A stretch of 64,000 nucleotides of DNA, from NCBI GenBank assembly GCA_030651575.1, contig JAUSFB010000048.1:124001-188000 (forward strand), given 5' to 3'. This document shows, piece by piece, positions 26,783-36,063 of this stretch. The notes under the pieces were generated by a model. The model saw only the letters and a list, made by a program, of their open reading frames with translations, was not told where the DNA came from and made no database searches. The stretch is from Phaeospirillum sp. Lineage in GTDB: Bacteria > Pseudomonadota > Alphaproteobacteria > Rhodospirillales > Magnetospirillaceae. Every line of letters begins with the position of its first letter. Within the stretch, counting starts at the first letter, position 1. Position numbers and translations under genes: made by a program.

Positions 26783-26923
26783 GGAGATAAGACTTCCATG
26801 AAGGAGGGCGAGCGCCGCATGGAAGACGAAAAGATCGCCCCTGGCAAGATGTTCGGGGCAATCGGACGAAGGAACCATGAATCAACCGACGGCCTCCCGC
26901 GACATCGCGGTGGAATAAGGGCG

Positions 26924-27988
26924 TCACGACTTTTTCAACAGGCTCCGTCCGCCCGACAGGAACCGGAACGCCAGCGGCGCCAGCATGATGACCAAAACAA
27001 CCCGCGCCACATGATGGGTGGAAACAAAGGCGACATCCTGGCCCAAGGCCAGCGCCACCAGACACATCTCGGCGATGCCGCCCGGCACGAAGGCCAGCAG
27101 CAGAGCGGGAAACGGCAGCCCCGACGCTATCGCCAGCAGGCCGGCGGCGGCGGCGGACACCACCAGCATGATGGCGGTAGCCCCCAGCGCGGGCCGGGCC
27201 ATCCTCGCCACCTCGGTCCAACTCAATCCCCGAAAGCGCGAGCCGATGGCGGCCCCGGTCGCCACCTGCGCCAGAATCACCAACTCGGCCGGCGGCTTGG
27301 ATACGGTCAGCCCCGCCAGATGCAGGCCGGCGCTGGCGATCATCGGCCCGGTCAGCATCCAGGCCGGCAGGCGGACCAGCCGGGCGAGGGCGCCGCCGAT
27401 CAGCGCGCATCCGGCCATCACCAGCGCGTCGACGCCGCCAAGATCCATCAGCCGCCCCATGCTCTGAGCCATGGGAACCGAATCCATATGGGCGATCAGG
27501 CGATAGCCGAACGGCACGGTGAAGACGATCAACAGGATGCGAAGGGAGTGGGACAGCGCGATGGTCGGCTCGTCCCCGCCCAGCGCGCCCCCCGTCACGA
27601 CCATCTCGTTGATTCCCCCCGGCGCGCCGGCGAAGAAGGCGGTAACCGGGTCCATCCGCGCCATCCGGCGGAGATAGAGCGTCACCAGGGCGGTCGTGAC
27701 GATCATGGCGGCCAGCAGCGTCGCCATGCTGCCGGCCCAGCGCCCGACACGATCCGACAGATCGGGGGAAAAGGCACTCCCCAGCATCAGGCCCAACACC
27801 GCGATCATGGCTGTGCGCAGATGTTGCGGCACCTCCGGCCGCCAGCCGGATAAAGAGGCGGTGATGGTGGCGGCAAGCGCCCCCAGCATCCACGGCAGGG
27901 GGAGGTCCAACCCGGCGAACAGTCCGCCGCCCAGCCCGCCCAGCCCCAGTCCCAGCGCCCAGTGACGGAGGGGCGCGTCATGACTCAT
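26924..27988 (-). CDS. AbrB-family integral membrane protein
   Basis: 354 residues from ATG 27988, which overlaps the nadK stop (ATGA). About ten membrane segments form two internally similar halves ([14 protein letters not shown] and [16 protein letters not shown] are matching positions), characteristic of the AbrB/DUF990-type duplication family (Pfam AbrB, PF05145). In E. coli AbrB a role in regulating aidB is suggested; transport substrates are unknown. Followed after 46+ bases by the LysE-type gene. Confidence 0.85.
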   Translation of the reverse strand: MSHDAPLRHWALGLGLGGLGGGLFAGLDLPLPWMLGALAATITASLSGWRPEVPQHLRTAMIAVLGLMLGSAFSPDLSDRVGRWAGSMATLLAAMIVTTALVTLYLRRMARMDPVTAFFAGAPGGINEMVVTGGALGGDEPTIALSHSLRILLIVFTVPFGYRLIAHMDSVPMAQSMGRLMDLGGVDALVMAGCALIGGALARLVRLPAWMLTGPMIASAGLHLAGLTVSKPPAELVILAQVATGAAIGSRFRGLSWTEVARMARPALGATAIMLVVSAAAAGLLAIASGLPFPALLLAFVPGGIAEMCLVALALGQDVAFVSTHHVARVVLVIMLAPLAFRFLSGGRSLLKKS

Positions 27989-28752
27989 TGCAGGAACTGT
28001 TCGGCGATGATGCGTTCTTCCAGATTGTGCTCGGGATCGAACAGCAGGGTCAGGTCGCAACTGCGATCCTCGCGCACCAGGACCTCGACGACGTCGCGCA
28101 CCTCGGTATAGTCGGCCACGGCGCTGACCGGCCGTTTGGCGGCTTCCTGAATCTCGAACAGGACGGTGGCGGTATGAGGCAGCAGGGCGCCCCTCCAGCG
28201 TCGCGGCCGGAAGGGGCTGATGGGGGTCAGCGCGGTGATGCCGGCCCCCAGCGGAATGATCGGACCGTGGGCCGACAGGTTATAGGCGGTGCTGCCGGCC
28301 GGGGTGGACAGCAAGATGCCGTCGCAGATCAGCTCCTCCAGCCGGATCTTACCGTCGACGCGAATGCGCAGCTTGGCCGCCTGGCGGGTTTCGCGCAGCA
28401 GCGACACCTCGTTCATGGCCAGGGCCTCGACCACCTCGCCGGAACCGGTGCGGGCGATCATGCGCAGGGGGTGCAGGGTCACGGTCTGGGCGCGCGACAG
28501 CCGCTCGATCAGCCCATGCTCGCGGAAGCTGTTCATCAGGAAGCCGACCGAGCCCCGATTCATGCCGTAGATCGGCACCCGCCGCGCGATGAAGCGGTGC
28601 AGGGTCTCCAGCATGAAGCCGTCGCCGCCCAGCGCCACGATCAGGTCGGCTTCCTCGGGCGGCACATGGGGATAGCGATTCGTCAGCCGGTCCAGCGCCG
28701 CCTTGGCGACCTCGGTCTCGGCGCCGACGAATGCGATTGAGGAAAAGGTCAT
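27985..28752 (-). CDS. nadK: NAD kinase
   Basis: 255 residues. Phosphorylates NAD to NADP. The glycine-rich GGDG motif stands at about residues 42-45 ([10 protein letters not shown]), with [11 protein letters not shown], the NE motif ([10 protein letters not shown]), and [16 protein letters not shown] further on. Usual length for alphaproteobacterial enzymes. Start overlaps nothing; its end is coupled to the AbrB-family gene. Confidence 0.96.
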   Translation of the reverse strand: MTFSSIAFVGAETEVAKAALDRLTNRYPHVPPEEADLIVALGGDGFMLETLHRFIARRVPIYGMNRGSVGFLMNSFREHGLIERLSRAQTVTLHPLRMIARTGSGEVVEALAMNEVSLLRETRQAAKLRIRVDGKIRLEELICDGILLSTPAGSTAYNLSAHGPIIPLGAGITALTPISPFRPRRWRGALLPHTATVLFEIQEAAKRPVSAVADYTEVRDVVEVLVREDRSCDLTLLFDPEHNLEERIIAEQFLQ

Positions 28753-28798
28753 GACTGCGCCTCGGGGGGGCTGGGGAGGGCCGGAGTATATACCCTTC

Positions 28799-29785
28799 CT
28801 ATCCCCCCGTAACGCTCATGTGCCGGCCGACCGCCGGGTGGGCGTCGCGGTCGATGATGAAGTCGTGGCCTTTGGGCTTGCGGGTGATGGCCTCGGCGAT
28901 GGCGGCCTCCAGCAGGTGGTCGGACTCGCTAGCCCGGAGCGGCGCCCGCAGATCGGCGGCGTCGTCCTGGCCCAGGCACATGTACAAGGTGCCGGTGCAG
29001 GTCACCCGCACCCGATTGCAGGTCTCGCAGAAATTATGGGTCAGCGGCGTGATGAAGCCGATCCGCCGGCCGGTCTCGGCCACCTGGACATAGGTGGCGG
29101 GGCCGCCGGTACGATAGTCGATGTCAGTCAGCGTCCAGCGTTGCTCCAGCCGGCTTCGCACCAGTGACAGCGGCAGATACTGCTCGGTGCGGTCGGCGTG
29201 AATCTCGCCCATGGGCATGGTCTCGATGAAGGTGAGGTCGAAGCCGTGCTGGCCGCACCATTCCACCAGCCGGTCGTGTTCGTCCTCATTGCCGTTCTTC
29301 AGCGCCACGGTATTGATCTTGACCGCCAGCCCGGCGGATTTGGCGGCCATGATGCCGTCCAGCACCTGATCCAGCTTGCCCCAACGGGTCAGGGCCTGGA
29401 ACCGCTCGGGATCGAGGCTGTCCAGCGAGATGTTGATGCGGCGGACGCCGGCCTGGGCCAAGCCCTCGGCGTATTTGGCCAGCTGGGTGGCGTTGGTGGT
29501 CAGGGTCAGCTCGTCCAGGTCGCCGGACTTGACCAGCCGTCCCAGATTGTCCACCAGGGTCATGATATTGCGCCTGACCAGCGGCTCGCCCCCGGTCAGG
29601 CGGATCTTGCGCACTCCCTGACGCACGAAGACGGCGCACAGGCGCTCCAACTCCTCCAGCGACAAGATATCGGCCTTGGGCAGGAAATGCATATCCTCGC
29701 CCATGCAATAGACGCAGCGCAGATCGCAGCGGTCGGTCACCGACACGCGCAGATAGGACACATGGCGTCCAAAGGGATCGATCAT
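28799..29785 (-). CDS. moaA: GTP 3',8-cyclase MoaA (molybdenum cofactor biosynthesis)
   Basis: 328 residues. Radical SAM enzyme catalysing the first step of molybdopterin synthesis from GTP. The SAM cluster motif CDLRCVYC is near residue 20-27; the second C-terminal 4Fe-4S site is C-x2-C-x13-C ([18 protein letters not shown]). The protein ends RHMSVTGG, with the paired glycines essential in this family. ATG 29785 has GGAGG seven bases upstream. Divergent from the DUF2478-DUF364 gene. Confidence 0.96.
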   Translation of the reverse strand: MIDPFGRHVSYLRVSVTDRCDLRCVYCMGEDMHFLPKADILSLEELERLCAVFVRQGVRKIRLTGGEPLVRRNIMTLVDNLGRLVKSGDLDELTLTTNATQLAKYAEGLAQAGVRRINISLDSLDPERFQALTRWGKLDQVLDGIMAAKSAGLAVKINTVALKNGNEDEHDRLVEWCGQHGFDLTFIETMPMGEIHADRTEQYLPLSLVRSRLEQRWTLTDIDYRTGGPATYVQVAETGRRIGFITPLTHNFCETCNRVRVTCTGTLYMCLGQDDAADLRAPLRASESDHLLEAAIAEAITRKPKGHDFIIDRDAHPAVGRHMSVTGG

Positions 29786-29896
29786 CACACATCCTCCATA
29801 CCCCTCGGCGGGGGCCTATGGTGATGATATATAGGGAGCCGAATGAAAAACAGTAATGGCTTTGATCAAGCTTCGCCCCGGAGGATACCCGCCGTC

Positions 29897-31126
29897 ATGA
29901 CCGCTCTCCCCCATCCCGGCATTCCCGCCATCGGCGCCGTGATTTACGCGCCGGGACAGCCGCCGGAAGAGTTGCTGGCCAAGTTCGCCGGTCAGCTTCA
30001 GCAGCGCGGCTTTCGCATCGGCGGCCTGTTGCAGGACACCCTGCGCGCCCCCGACGGCCGCAAGACCGACATGACGGTGACCGAGCTGGACACCGGCCGC
30101 CGCCTGTCCATCGGCCAGGATCTGGGCAAGGCCTCCAAGGCCTGCATCCTGGACACCCAGGCGCTGGCCGAGGCTTCGGGCGCCATGCGCCGCGCTATCG
30201 AAGGCCGGGTCGATCTGCTGTTCGTCAATAAATTCTCCAAGTCGGAATGCGAAGGCCAGGGCCTTGCCGCCGAGATGCTGGCCGCCGTGGCTGAAGGGAT
30301 TCCGGTCATCACCGCCGTGCCCGGCGTCCTGATCGACGAGTGGATCGCCTTTACCGGCGGCCGCACCGATTTGCTGGCCCCGACGCCGGAGGCCCTGTGG
30401 CGCTGGTGGGGACCGCGGCGGCTTTACGCCGACCTCGCCCATGGCGTCGCCGAGGCCGAGGTCCGGCGGGTGCTGATCGGCCTCAACTGGATCATGGTCG
30501 AAGGCCCCGACGGCGTCGGCCTCGCCCAGACTCCCGAACGCGGCACCCCCGGCTGCGTGTCCGCCCCCAAGGCGGGGCAGCGCGCCGGCGGCTCGCTGCG
30601 CGAGATGGCGGCCCTGGTCAACTCCACCAATCCGCTGGACGTGGCGCTGGGCGTCGCCGCCTGCAACGCCCATTACAACCGCTTCGATCTGGCCGCCGAG
30701 TCCGGCAACGGCCTCGACAGCTTTGGCCGGCCCGAGGGCGCGACGGTGGTGATCGGAGCCTTTCCCGCCATCTCCGAGCGCCTGCCCGGCGCCAGGATCA
30801 TCGACCGCCGCCCCGGTCCGGGCCAGTACCCGGAAGAAGCGGCCGAGATCCTGCTGCCCGCCGCCGAATCCCTGATCATCACCTCGGCCACCCTGGCCAA
30901 CCGCTCGCTGCCCCACCTGCTGGGATTGGCCCGCCATGCCCGAATCGCCCTGGTGGGGCCGGGCGCTCCCCTGACCGAGCGACTGTTCTCCTATGGGATC
31001 GAGGTGTCGTCCGGCCTGATCGCCGAGGATGTCGAGGGCCTGGCCCGCATGGTGGGCGAAGGCGGCGGCGCCAAGGATCTCAAGCGCCATTGCCGCCCGG
31101 CGACCCTGCGCCGTGGCGCTCCTTGA
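29897..31126 (+). CDS. DUF2478 - DUF364 (heavy-metal chelation) fusion protein
   Basis: About 409 residues from ATG 29897 (GGAGG twelve bases upstream). Residues 1 to about 165 form a DUF2478 domain (GAVIYAPGQPPEELL, GGLLQDTLRAPDGRK, VNKFSKSECEGQGLAAEM), a P-loop-less THEP1-like unit usually found near molybdate genes. From about 170 comes a DUF4213/DUF364 domain (LIGLNWIMVEGPDGVGLAQT, NSTNPLDVALGVAACNA, GAFPAISERL), described as a putative heavy-metal chelation domain. The gene faces moaA across a shared intergenic region, suggesting a link with molybdenum handling. Stop overlaps the next TTG start. Confidence 0.82.
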   Translation: MTALPHPGIPAIGAVIYAPGQPPEELLAKFAGQLQQRGFRIGGLLQDTLRAPDGRKTDMTVTELDTGRRLSIGQDLGKASKACILDTQALAEASGAMRRAIEGRVDLLFVNKFSKSECEGQGLAAEMLAAVAEGIPVITAVPGVLIDEWIAFTGGRTDLLAPTPEALWRWWGPRRLYADLAHGVAEAEVRRVLIGLNWIMVEGPDGVGLAQTPERGTPGCVSAPKAGQRAGGSLREMAALVNSTNPLDVALGVAACNAHYNRFDLAAESGNGLDSFGRPEGATVVIGAFPAISERLPGARIIDRRPGPGQYPEEAAEILLPAAESLIITSATLANRSLPHLLGLARHARIALVGPGAPLTERLFSYGIEVSSGLIAEDVEGLARMVGEGGGAKDLKRHCRPATLRRGAP

Positions 31127-32241
31127 CCAGGGCGGCCCCCCTCGCCATCCTGGTCAACGCCGTCCATTCCAAGAGCGGCGGCGGCCTGACCTATCTGCGC
31201 AATCTGCTGCCGCTGCTGGGAGCCGAGTTCGAGCTTCATGTGGCGATCCAGGCCGATCAGGAAAGCGAGGTCCGCCCCATCTGCGCCCAGGCCGGCCTGA
31301 CGCTTCACGTGATTCCCACCCTGTCCAAGCTGGCCACCGTGCTGATACAAGAGCAGGTGACCATCCCCCGGCTGGCACGGCGAATCGGCGCGGCGGTGAT
31401 CTTTTCGCCGGCCAATTACGGTCCGGTATTCGGCGGCCGCTCGGTGATCTTGCTGCGCAACGCCTTCGAGGTCACCACCTTGGAGCAACGTCTGTCGAAA
31501 CGGGCCTATTGGCTGGCGGTCAAGCTGCTGACCTGGGCCTGCTTCAAGACCTGCCGCCGCGCCATGGTGGTGTCGGCCCATGCCGGCCGCGCCTTTCTCA
31601 AGGTGTTCGGCTTGGGTGATGATCCCCGCCTTTGCGTGGTGCATCACGGCGTCGGCCCCGCCTTTCATCCGCCGGCCGAGGATGACATCCGCGTCGCCGG
31701 CCGGCTGCTGGCGGTGTCGGATATTTATGTGCAGAAAAGCTTCGAAACCCTGCTCCGCGCCCTGGCCCGGCTGCGGCCCGACCATCCCGGCCTGCACCTT
31801 CACATCGCGGGGCGCGAGCTGGACCCCGCCTATGCCGCCAGCCTGCGGGCACTGTGCGATGAACTGGGAGTGGCCGACGCGGTTTTCTTCCTGGGCGGCC
31901 TGCCGCCGGAGCGGGTCGCCGCGCTGTACCGGGAAGCCCGGGTCTTTGTTTTTCCATCGCTGGTGGAGACTTTCGGCAATCCCCTGGTAGAGGCCATGGC
32001 GTCCGGCATTCCGGTGGTGTGCACCGATGCCGCCGCCATGCCCGAAGTGGTCGGCGACGCCGCCCTGCTGGCTCGCCCCCGCGACGACGCCCACATGGCC
32101 CGCCAGATCGCCCGCCTGCTGGACGACCGCGACCTGTGGCGGGTCATGTCGGCCAAGGGATTGGCGCGGGCCGGCGATTTCTCGTGGGGAAAGACCGCAG
32201 CCCTGACCGCAGCCGTACTGCGCGAGGCGGCGAAGGATTGA
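31123..32241 (+). CDS. Glycosyltransferase family 4 protein
   Basis: 372 residues from TTG 31123, overlapping the previous TGA (TTGA). GT-B fold: the N-terminal acceptor domain begins ILVNAVHSKSGGGLTYLRNL; the C-terminal nucleotide-sugar domain has LLAVSDIYVQKSFETLL, the EX7E region VFVFPSLVETFGNPLVEAMA, and GIPVVCTDAAAMPEV. Predicted cytoplasmic enzyme adding a sugar to a surface polysaccharide precursor. First gene of the glycan region. Donor and acceptor cannot be assigned. Confidence 0.88.
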   Translation: MTRAAPLAILVNAVHSKSGGGLTYLRNLLPLLGAEFELHVAIQADQESEVRPICAQAGLTLHVIPTLSKLATVLIQEQVTIPRLARRIGAAVIFSPANYGPVFGGRSVILLRNAFEVTTLEQRLSKRAYWLAVKLLTWACFKTCRRAMVVSAHAGRAFLKVFGLGDDPRLCVVHHGVGPAFHPPAEDDIRVAGRLLAVSDIYVQKSFETLLRALARLRPDHPGLHLHIAGRELDPAYAASLRALCDELGVADAVFFLGGLPPERVAALYREARVFVFPSLVETFGNPLVEAMASGIPVVCTDAAAMPEVVGDAALLARPRDDAHMARQIARLLDDRDLWRVMSAKGLARAGDFSWGKTAALTAAVLREAAKD

Positions 32242-32266
32242 TGCGTGAAAGGGGGCATGGCAGGAT

Positions 32267-32370
32267 GCGCCCGGCGCTTGGTCTAATGTGGAGCAACGCG
32301 ACTAGCCCGTTGAGGGCGCGCGCCCCGTGGCGCGAAAGCCAAGCGAACGGAGTGAGCGCCCGGCGCTTGA
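32267..32370 (+). repeat. Dispersed palindromic repeat, full copy with internal 14-base direct repeats
   Basis: The segment begins and ends with the same 14-mer GCGCCCGGCGCTTG (32267-32280 and 32356-32369), 89 bases apart. Between them, 32319-32334 forms a 6-bp hairpin CGCGCC-CCGT-GGCGCG leading into GAAAGCCAAGC. From 32319 to 32370 the sequence matches the inverted copy at 17624-17676, and its last 14 bases match 5521-5534. It occupies the gap between the GT4 and deacetylase genes, ending 14 bases before the deacetylase ATG. Confidence 0.8.
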
Positions 32371-32383
32371 GGGACAAAATATC

Positions 32384-33115
32384 ATGAGAATCTCCTGGTC
32401 CCTGGGTCACTGGCGTCCCGCCATGCGGCATCTGGCCGATCCCTCCAGCGTGGCGATCACGGTGGATGACGCCCCCATGCCCGACACCATGCCGAAGATG
32501 CTGGACCTGCTGGACCGCTTCGACGCCAAGGCGACCTTTTTCATGAGCGGCTGCCGCGCCGTTCTTGCCGACGAACTGGTGGCCGAGACGGTGCGGCGCG
32601 GCCATGCCGTTTACGCCCATGGCTGGGACCACATCCGGCTGGACCGCGAAAGCCCCCGGCGCCTGCGCGACGACATGGAGCGTTGCGAGGCCCTGCTGGC
32701 CCGCCACCGCCCCACCCCGGAGCCCTATCTGGTGCGGCTCCCCTATAATGGCGGCTGGCGCAATTCGCGGGTGCATCGCACCCTGGCCCGCTGGCAACCC
32801 GGCTGCGCCGTGGTCCATTGGGGGCCGAGCACCGAGGACCACATGATTTCGACCCGTTGCGCCGCGCCGGAGCAGGTGGAGCCCGAATGCCGGCGCGAGG
32901 TCGAGCGGCTGATGGCCGATCCGCGCCTTCCCGGCGGCATCATCTTGATGCACGACCAGCCGATCAACGACCGCCCCGGCGGAGAGTTCAAACCCGCCGT
33001 CACCGTCACCTTGCTACGGCTGCTGCTGGAGGGGCTGGCGGAAAAGGGCCTGGCCTCCATCATCCTGCCGCCGCCGCCGCCGCAAGGCTGGTGGCGACGC
33101 TTTGCCCTGACCTAG
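32384..33115 (+). CDS. Polysaccharide deacetylase family protein (NodB-like)
   Basis: 243 residues from ATG 32384. NodB-type landmarks: AITVDDAPMP (catalytic Asp pair), ATFFMSGCRAV, a metal-site HGWDH, VRLPYNGG, and a C-terminal ILMHDQP with the catalytic His. No signal peptide, so it probably acts in the cytoplasm on a glycan precursor. Its leader consists of the repeat at 32267-32370. It is followed 11 bases later by a GT4 gene. Confidence 0.87.
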   Translation: MRISWSLGHWRPAMRHLADPSSVAITVDDAPMPDTMPKMLDLLDRFDAKATFFMSGCRAVLADELVAETVRRGHAVYAHGWDHIRLDRESPRRLRDDMERCEALLARHRPTPEPYLVRLPYNGGWRNSRVHRTLARWQPGCAVVHWGPSTEDHMISTRCAAPEQVEPECRREVERLMADPRLPGGIILMHDQPINDRPGGEFKPAVTVTLLRLLLEGLAEKGLASIILPPPPPQGWWRRFALT

Positions 33116-33126
33116 GAGAGTCCCGT

Positions 33127-34278
33127 TTGCGCATCCTTCACACCATCCCCGGACGCAATTGGGGCGGCATGGAACATCGCACCCTGGAACAGGTGCGCTG
33201 GCTGAACAATCATGGTCACGCGGTCTGGCTGGCCTCGCCCGCCGACGGCGAATCCTTTCAGCGGGCCGAACGGATGGGCCTGCCGGTCATTCCCTTCGAC
33301 TTCGACCGCCCCTGGCGGCCCGCCACCGTCCGGGACTTGCGCAAGCTGGCGATCGCGCGCGGGATCGAGGTGATCGACACCCATGTCACCCGCGACGCCA
33401 AGGCCGCCGCCGCCTGCCTGGACCTGTGCGCGGTGGTGCGGTCCCGCCACGTCAACCAGCCGCTGAAGCCGACCATGATCCGCCGCGCCCAGTGGCGCAT
33501 GGGGGCGGATCACATCATCACCGTGGCCGAATGCACCCGCCGGCACCTGATGGAAATCGGGCTGGCCGATCCCAAGCGCTCGGTCTCCATCGGCGGCTGG
33601 GCCGACGAGCGTTTCTTCGAACTGCCCGATCCCGTCGCCACCCGCACCCGCCTGCGTGCGGAGTTGAGCCTGCCCGCCGATGGTTACGTCTGGGTCTGCG
33701 TCGGCATGATCCGCCCCGATAAGGGCCAGGACCACCTGATCGAGGCATTGGCGCTGCTGGCGGCCAGGGGGCTGACGCCCCATCTGGTGATCGTCGGTTC
33801 GGCCACCGCCGAATGCGCCGATTACGAAGCCGGCCTTCACGCCCTGGTGACGGCCAGGGGCCTTGCCGGGCGGGTGTCGTTCACCGGCTATCGCGACGAC
33901 GTGTCCGAGTTGATGCAGATGGGCGATGCGGTGGTGATCCCCTCCCTGACCGAGGCCCAGCCCCGCGTCGCCGTCCAGGCCTTCGCCGTCGGCAAGCCGG
34001 TGGTGGCAAGCGCCGTCGGCGGCGTGCCCGAGATCGTGTTCGACGGCGAGACCGGCTGGCTGGTGCCGCCGGCCCGGCCGGCCCAACTGGCCGAGGCCAT
34101 GGCCAAAGTCATGACCGAGGCGGAGTCCACCGCCCGCATCGCCGCCAATGCCCGCAAGATGGCCGAGGAGGCCATGCGCTTCGACCATCGCATGGCCCAA
34201 ACGCTCGACGCCTACCGCACGGCCATGGCCCATGCCCGTGGCCGCGCCTTTCCGCGTTTTCGGGGGACAGGGCCATGA
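33127..34278 (+). CDS. Glycosyltransferase family 4 protein
   Basis: 383 residues from TTG 33127 (AGGAGAG seven bases upstream). The N terminus ILHTIPGRNWGGMEHRTLEQ is the usual GT4 acceptor motif; DTHVTRDAKAA, GMIRPDKGQDHLIEAL and the EX7E region VVIPSLTEAQPRVAVQAFAV follow, with GGVPEIVFDGETGWLVPP. Retaining transferase for LPS or capsule assembly. Overlaps the next gene by four bases (ATGA). Confidence 0.9.
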   Translation: MRILHTIPGRNWGGMEHRTLEQVRWLNNHGHAVWLASPADGESFQRAERMGLPVIPFDFDRPWRPATVRDLRKLAIARGIEVIDTHVTRDAKAAAACLDLCAVVRSRHVNQPLKPTMIRRAQWRMGADHIITVAECTRRHLMEIGLADPKRSVSIGGWADERFFELPDPVATRTRLRAELSLPADGYVWVCVGMIRPDKGQDHLIEALALLAARGLTPHLVIVGSATAECADYEAGLHALVTARGLAGRVSFTGYRDDVSELMQMGDAVVIPSLTEAQPRVAVQAFAVGKPVVASAVGGVPEIVFDGETGWLVPPARPAQLAEAMAKVMTEAESTARIAANARKMAEEAMRFDHRMAQTLDAYRTAMAHARGRAFPRFRGTGP

Positions 34279-35030
34279 CGACTCTCACCGCCCTGGTGGT
34301 GGTCTATAACGAAGAGAAGCGGCTGCCGTCCTGCCTGGACAAGCTGCGCTTCGCCGACGAAGTGGTGGTGGTGCTGGACAAGTGCACCGACCGCTCCAAG
34401 GAAATCGCCCTGGCGTTCGGCGCCCGCATCGTCGAAGGCAGCTGGGACCGCGAAGGCGACCGCCGCAACACCGGCATCGCCGCCTGCGCCAGCGACTGGA
34501 TCCTGGAGGCCGATGCCGACGAGCATGTTCCGCCCGCCCTGGCCGAGGAGATCCGCCGGGTCATCGCCGTCAGCCCCTTCGCCTGGCACGAGATCCTGGT
34601 GGATAATTTCATCGGCGAGCGCCTGGTCCGCCACGGCTGGGGCGCCAGCTACGGCAAGGCCGCCTATCCCGGCCTGTTCCGCAAGGAGGCCAAGACCTGG
34701 GGCAACGACCGCGTCCATCCCTCGCTGATCTGGCGTGGGACCAAAGGCCCCATGCTGGAAAACCGCCTGCTGCACTATGTGGACAAGAACATCTCGGACA
34801 TGATCCGCCGGCTGGATTCCTACTCCACCGCCCGCGCCCGCGATCTGCGCGAACGGGGCGAGACCTGGGGCGGGACCGCCTCCAATGTCAGACGCATGGT
34901 CAGCCGCTTTTTCAAATGCTATGTGCGGCGCGGCGGCTGGAAGGAAGGCGGGTATGGTTTCATCATCGCCGTTTGCGCCGGGTTATATCCCATGCTGTCC
35001 CACCTCAAGGCCAAGCATGAAACTGAATAG
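34275..35030 (+). CDS. Glycosyltransferase family 2 protein, WaaE/KdtX-like
   Basis: 251 residues. GT-A fold: TALVVVYNEEKRLPSCLD at the start, VVVLDKCTDRSKEIA, and ILEADADEHV as the DxD-type metal site. The C-terminal half (AAYPGLFRKEAKTWGNDRVHP, LLHYVDKNISDMIRRLDSY) resembles WaaE/KdtX-type LPS inner-core beta-glucosyltransferases. Start overlaps the preceding GT4 gene by four bases, so they act in one operon. Confidence 0.88.
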   Translation: MTTLTALVVVYNEEKRLPSCLDKLRFADEVVVVLDKCTDRSKEIALAFGARIVEGSWDREGDRRNTGIAACASDWILEADADEHVPPALAEEIRRVIAVSPFAWHEILVDNFIGERLVRHGWGASYGKAAYPGLFRKEAKTWGNDRVHPSLIWRGTKGPMLENRLLHYVDKNISDMIRRLDSYSTARARDLRERGETWGGTASNVRRMVSRFFKCYVRRGGWKEGGYGFIIAVCAGLYPMLSHLKAKHETE

Positions 35031-35045
35031 ATCGCCAGCCTGCCG

Positions 35046-36005
35046 TTATTTCCACTCGGTAAAGCGTCGCTCCGGCAATCCCTCGCAGTGCAGATTGCGG
35101 TCGGACAGGCGGGAGTCGAATGTCGGCTTGTCCTTGGCATAGGCCTCGGCGAGGCGGGCAGTGGCCGTCGCCATGTCGCCACCGTTCAAGGCGGCGGCGG
35201 CAAGGTCCAGCGCCTGGGGCGCCAGCTCGGCATAGCGATGGCGGTGGGCCAGCCACTCATTGACGTAAAGATCCCGGGCCAGGGGCTCGACCCGAGGCAG
35301 CATGACCGGCAGGACATTGCTGTGGTCGAGCACCAGCACGTTGACGCCGTTCAGCCAGCCGGCCTCGTGAGTCTCGCGGGTGGCGTCGTCCAGATTGGCG
35401 GGGTGGCCGGGGGAATAGGCCTCGAACACCATCTTGAACTCGGGATGCGACACCAGGAAGTCGCGGGTCGACTGGCGCACGTCGAAATAGTTGGCGTCAT
35501 CGACGATGACCACGGCGCGTTCGGCCAGATAGGGTCGGATCAGCAGCAGCGCCATCAGCTGGCTGCGATAATCATGGGCGCCGTCGATGAAGAACACCGC
35601 CACCTTGCGGTCGCCGATATGCTCGGACAGATGCTCCAGCGCCGCTTCGTAGTCGCGGTTGATCAGATGCGCGTTGACGGCTTTCAGCCGCCGGGTGCGG
35701 TCCTGGACGATGCCCAGATTCTCGCCCTTGGGGTCGAGGATCGAGAAATTGTCGATGCCGAAGCAGACGAATTCGGGATGCTCGATGGCCACCGACAGCA
35801 GCGACAGGCCCTGAAACACGCCGATTTCCAGATAGCATAGGCTGTTGCGGTCCTCGACCAGCCCGACCAGCCGCTGAAGCAGGCCGACGGTGGCGCGGCC
35901 CGACAGCCCGCCCAGCACGTCCGAGCCCTTGTCGGAGACCAGTCCGTCCCGATCGGCCTCGCCGATGGCCGCGATGACCTGCCTGAAGAACGCTTGAATG
36001 CCCAT
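35046..36005 (-). CDS. Class I SAM-dependent methyltransferase (Methyltransf_24 type)
   Basis: 319 residues. The SAM-binding motif is LCYLEIGVFQGLSLLSVA (about 57-74); VAVFFIDGAHDY and VVIVDDANYFD are the post-motifs typical of methyltransferases acting on glycans or small molecules. The C terminus (ALDLAAAALNGGDMATATARLAEA) looks like one TPR-like hairpin. It is the only minus-strand gene between 31 and 48 kb and shares a promoter region with the divergent gene at 36064. Confidence 0.8.
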   Translation of the reverse strand: MGIQAFFRQVIAAIGEADRDGLVSDKGSDVLGGLSGRATVGLLQRLVGLVEDRNSLCYLEIGVFQGLSLLSVAIEHPEFVCFGIDNFSILDPKGENLGIVQDRTRRLKAVNAHLINRDYEAALEHLSEHIGDRKVAVFFIDGAHDYRSQLMALLLIRPYLAERAVVIVDDANYFDVRQSTRDFLVSHPEFKMVFEAYSPGHPANLDDATRETHEAGWLNGVNVLVLDHSNVLPVMLPRVEPLARDLYVNEWLAHRHRYAELAPQALDLAAAALNGGDMATATARLAEAYAKDKPTFDSRLSDRNLHCEGLPERRFTEWK

Positions 36006-36063
36006 GGGTGTTTCCTTCGTCGCCTTGCGCGGGGGCCGGCACTATGCCACAACCCTTTCACCC

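Noticed and set aside
29786-29896. Molybdenum cofactor riboswitch upstream of moaA
   Set aside because: The gap is only about 110 bases shared by two promoters, and I could not build the conserved helices; only a short CCCC/GGGG stem is seen.
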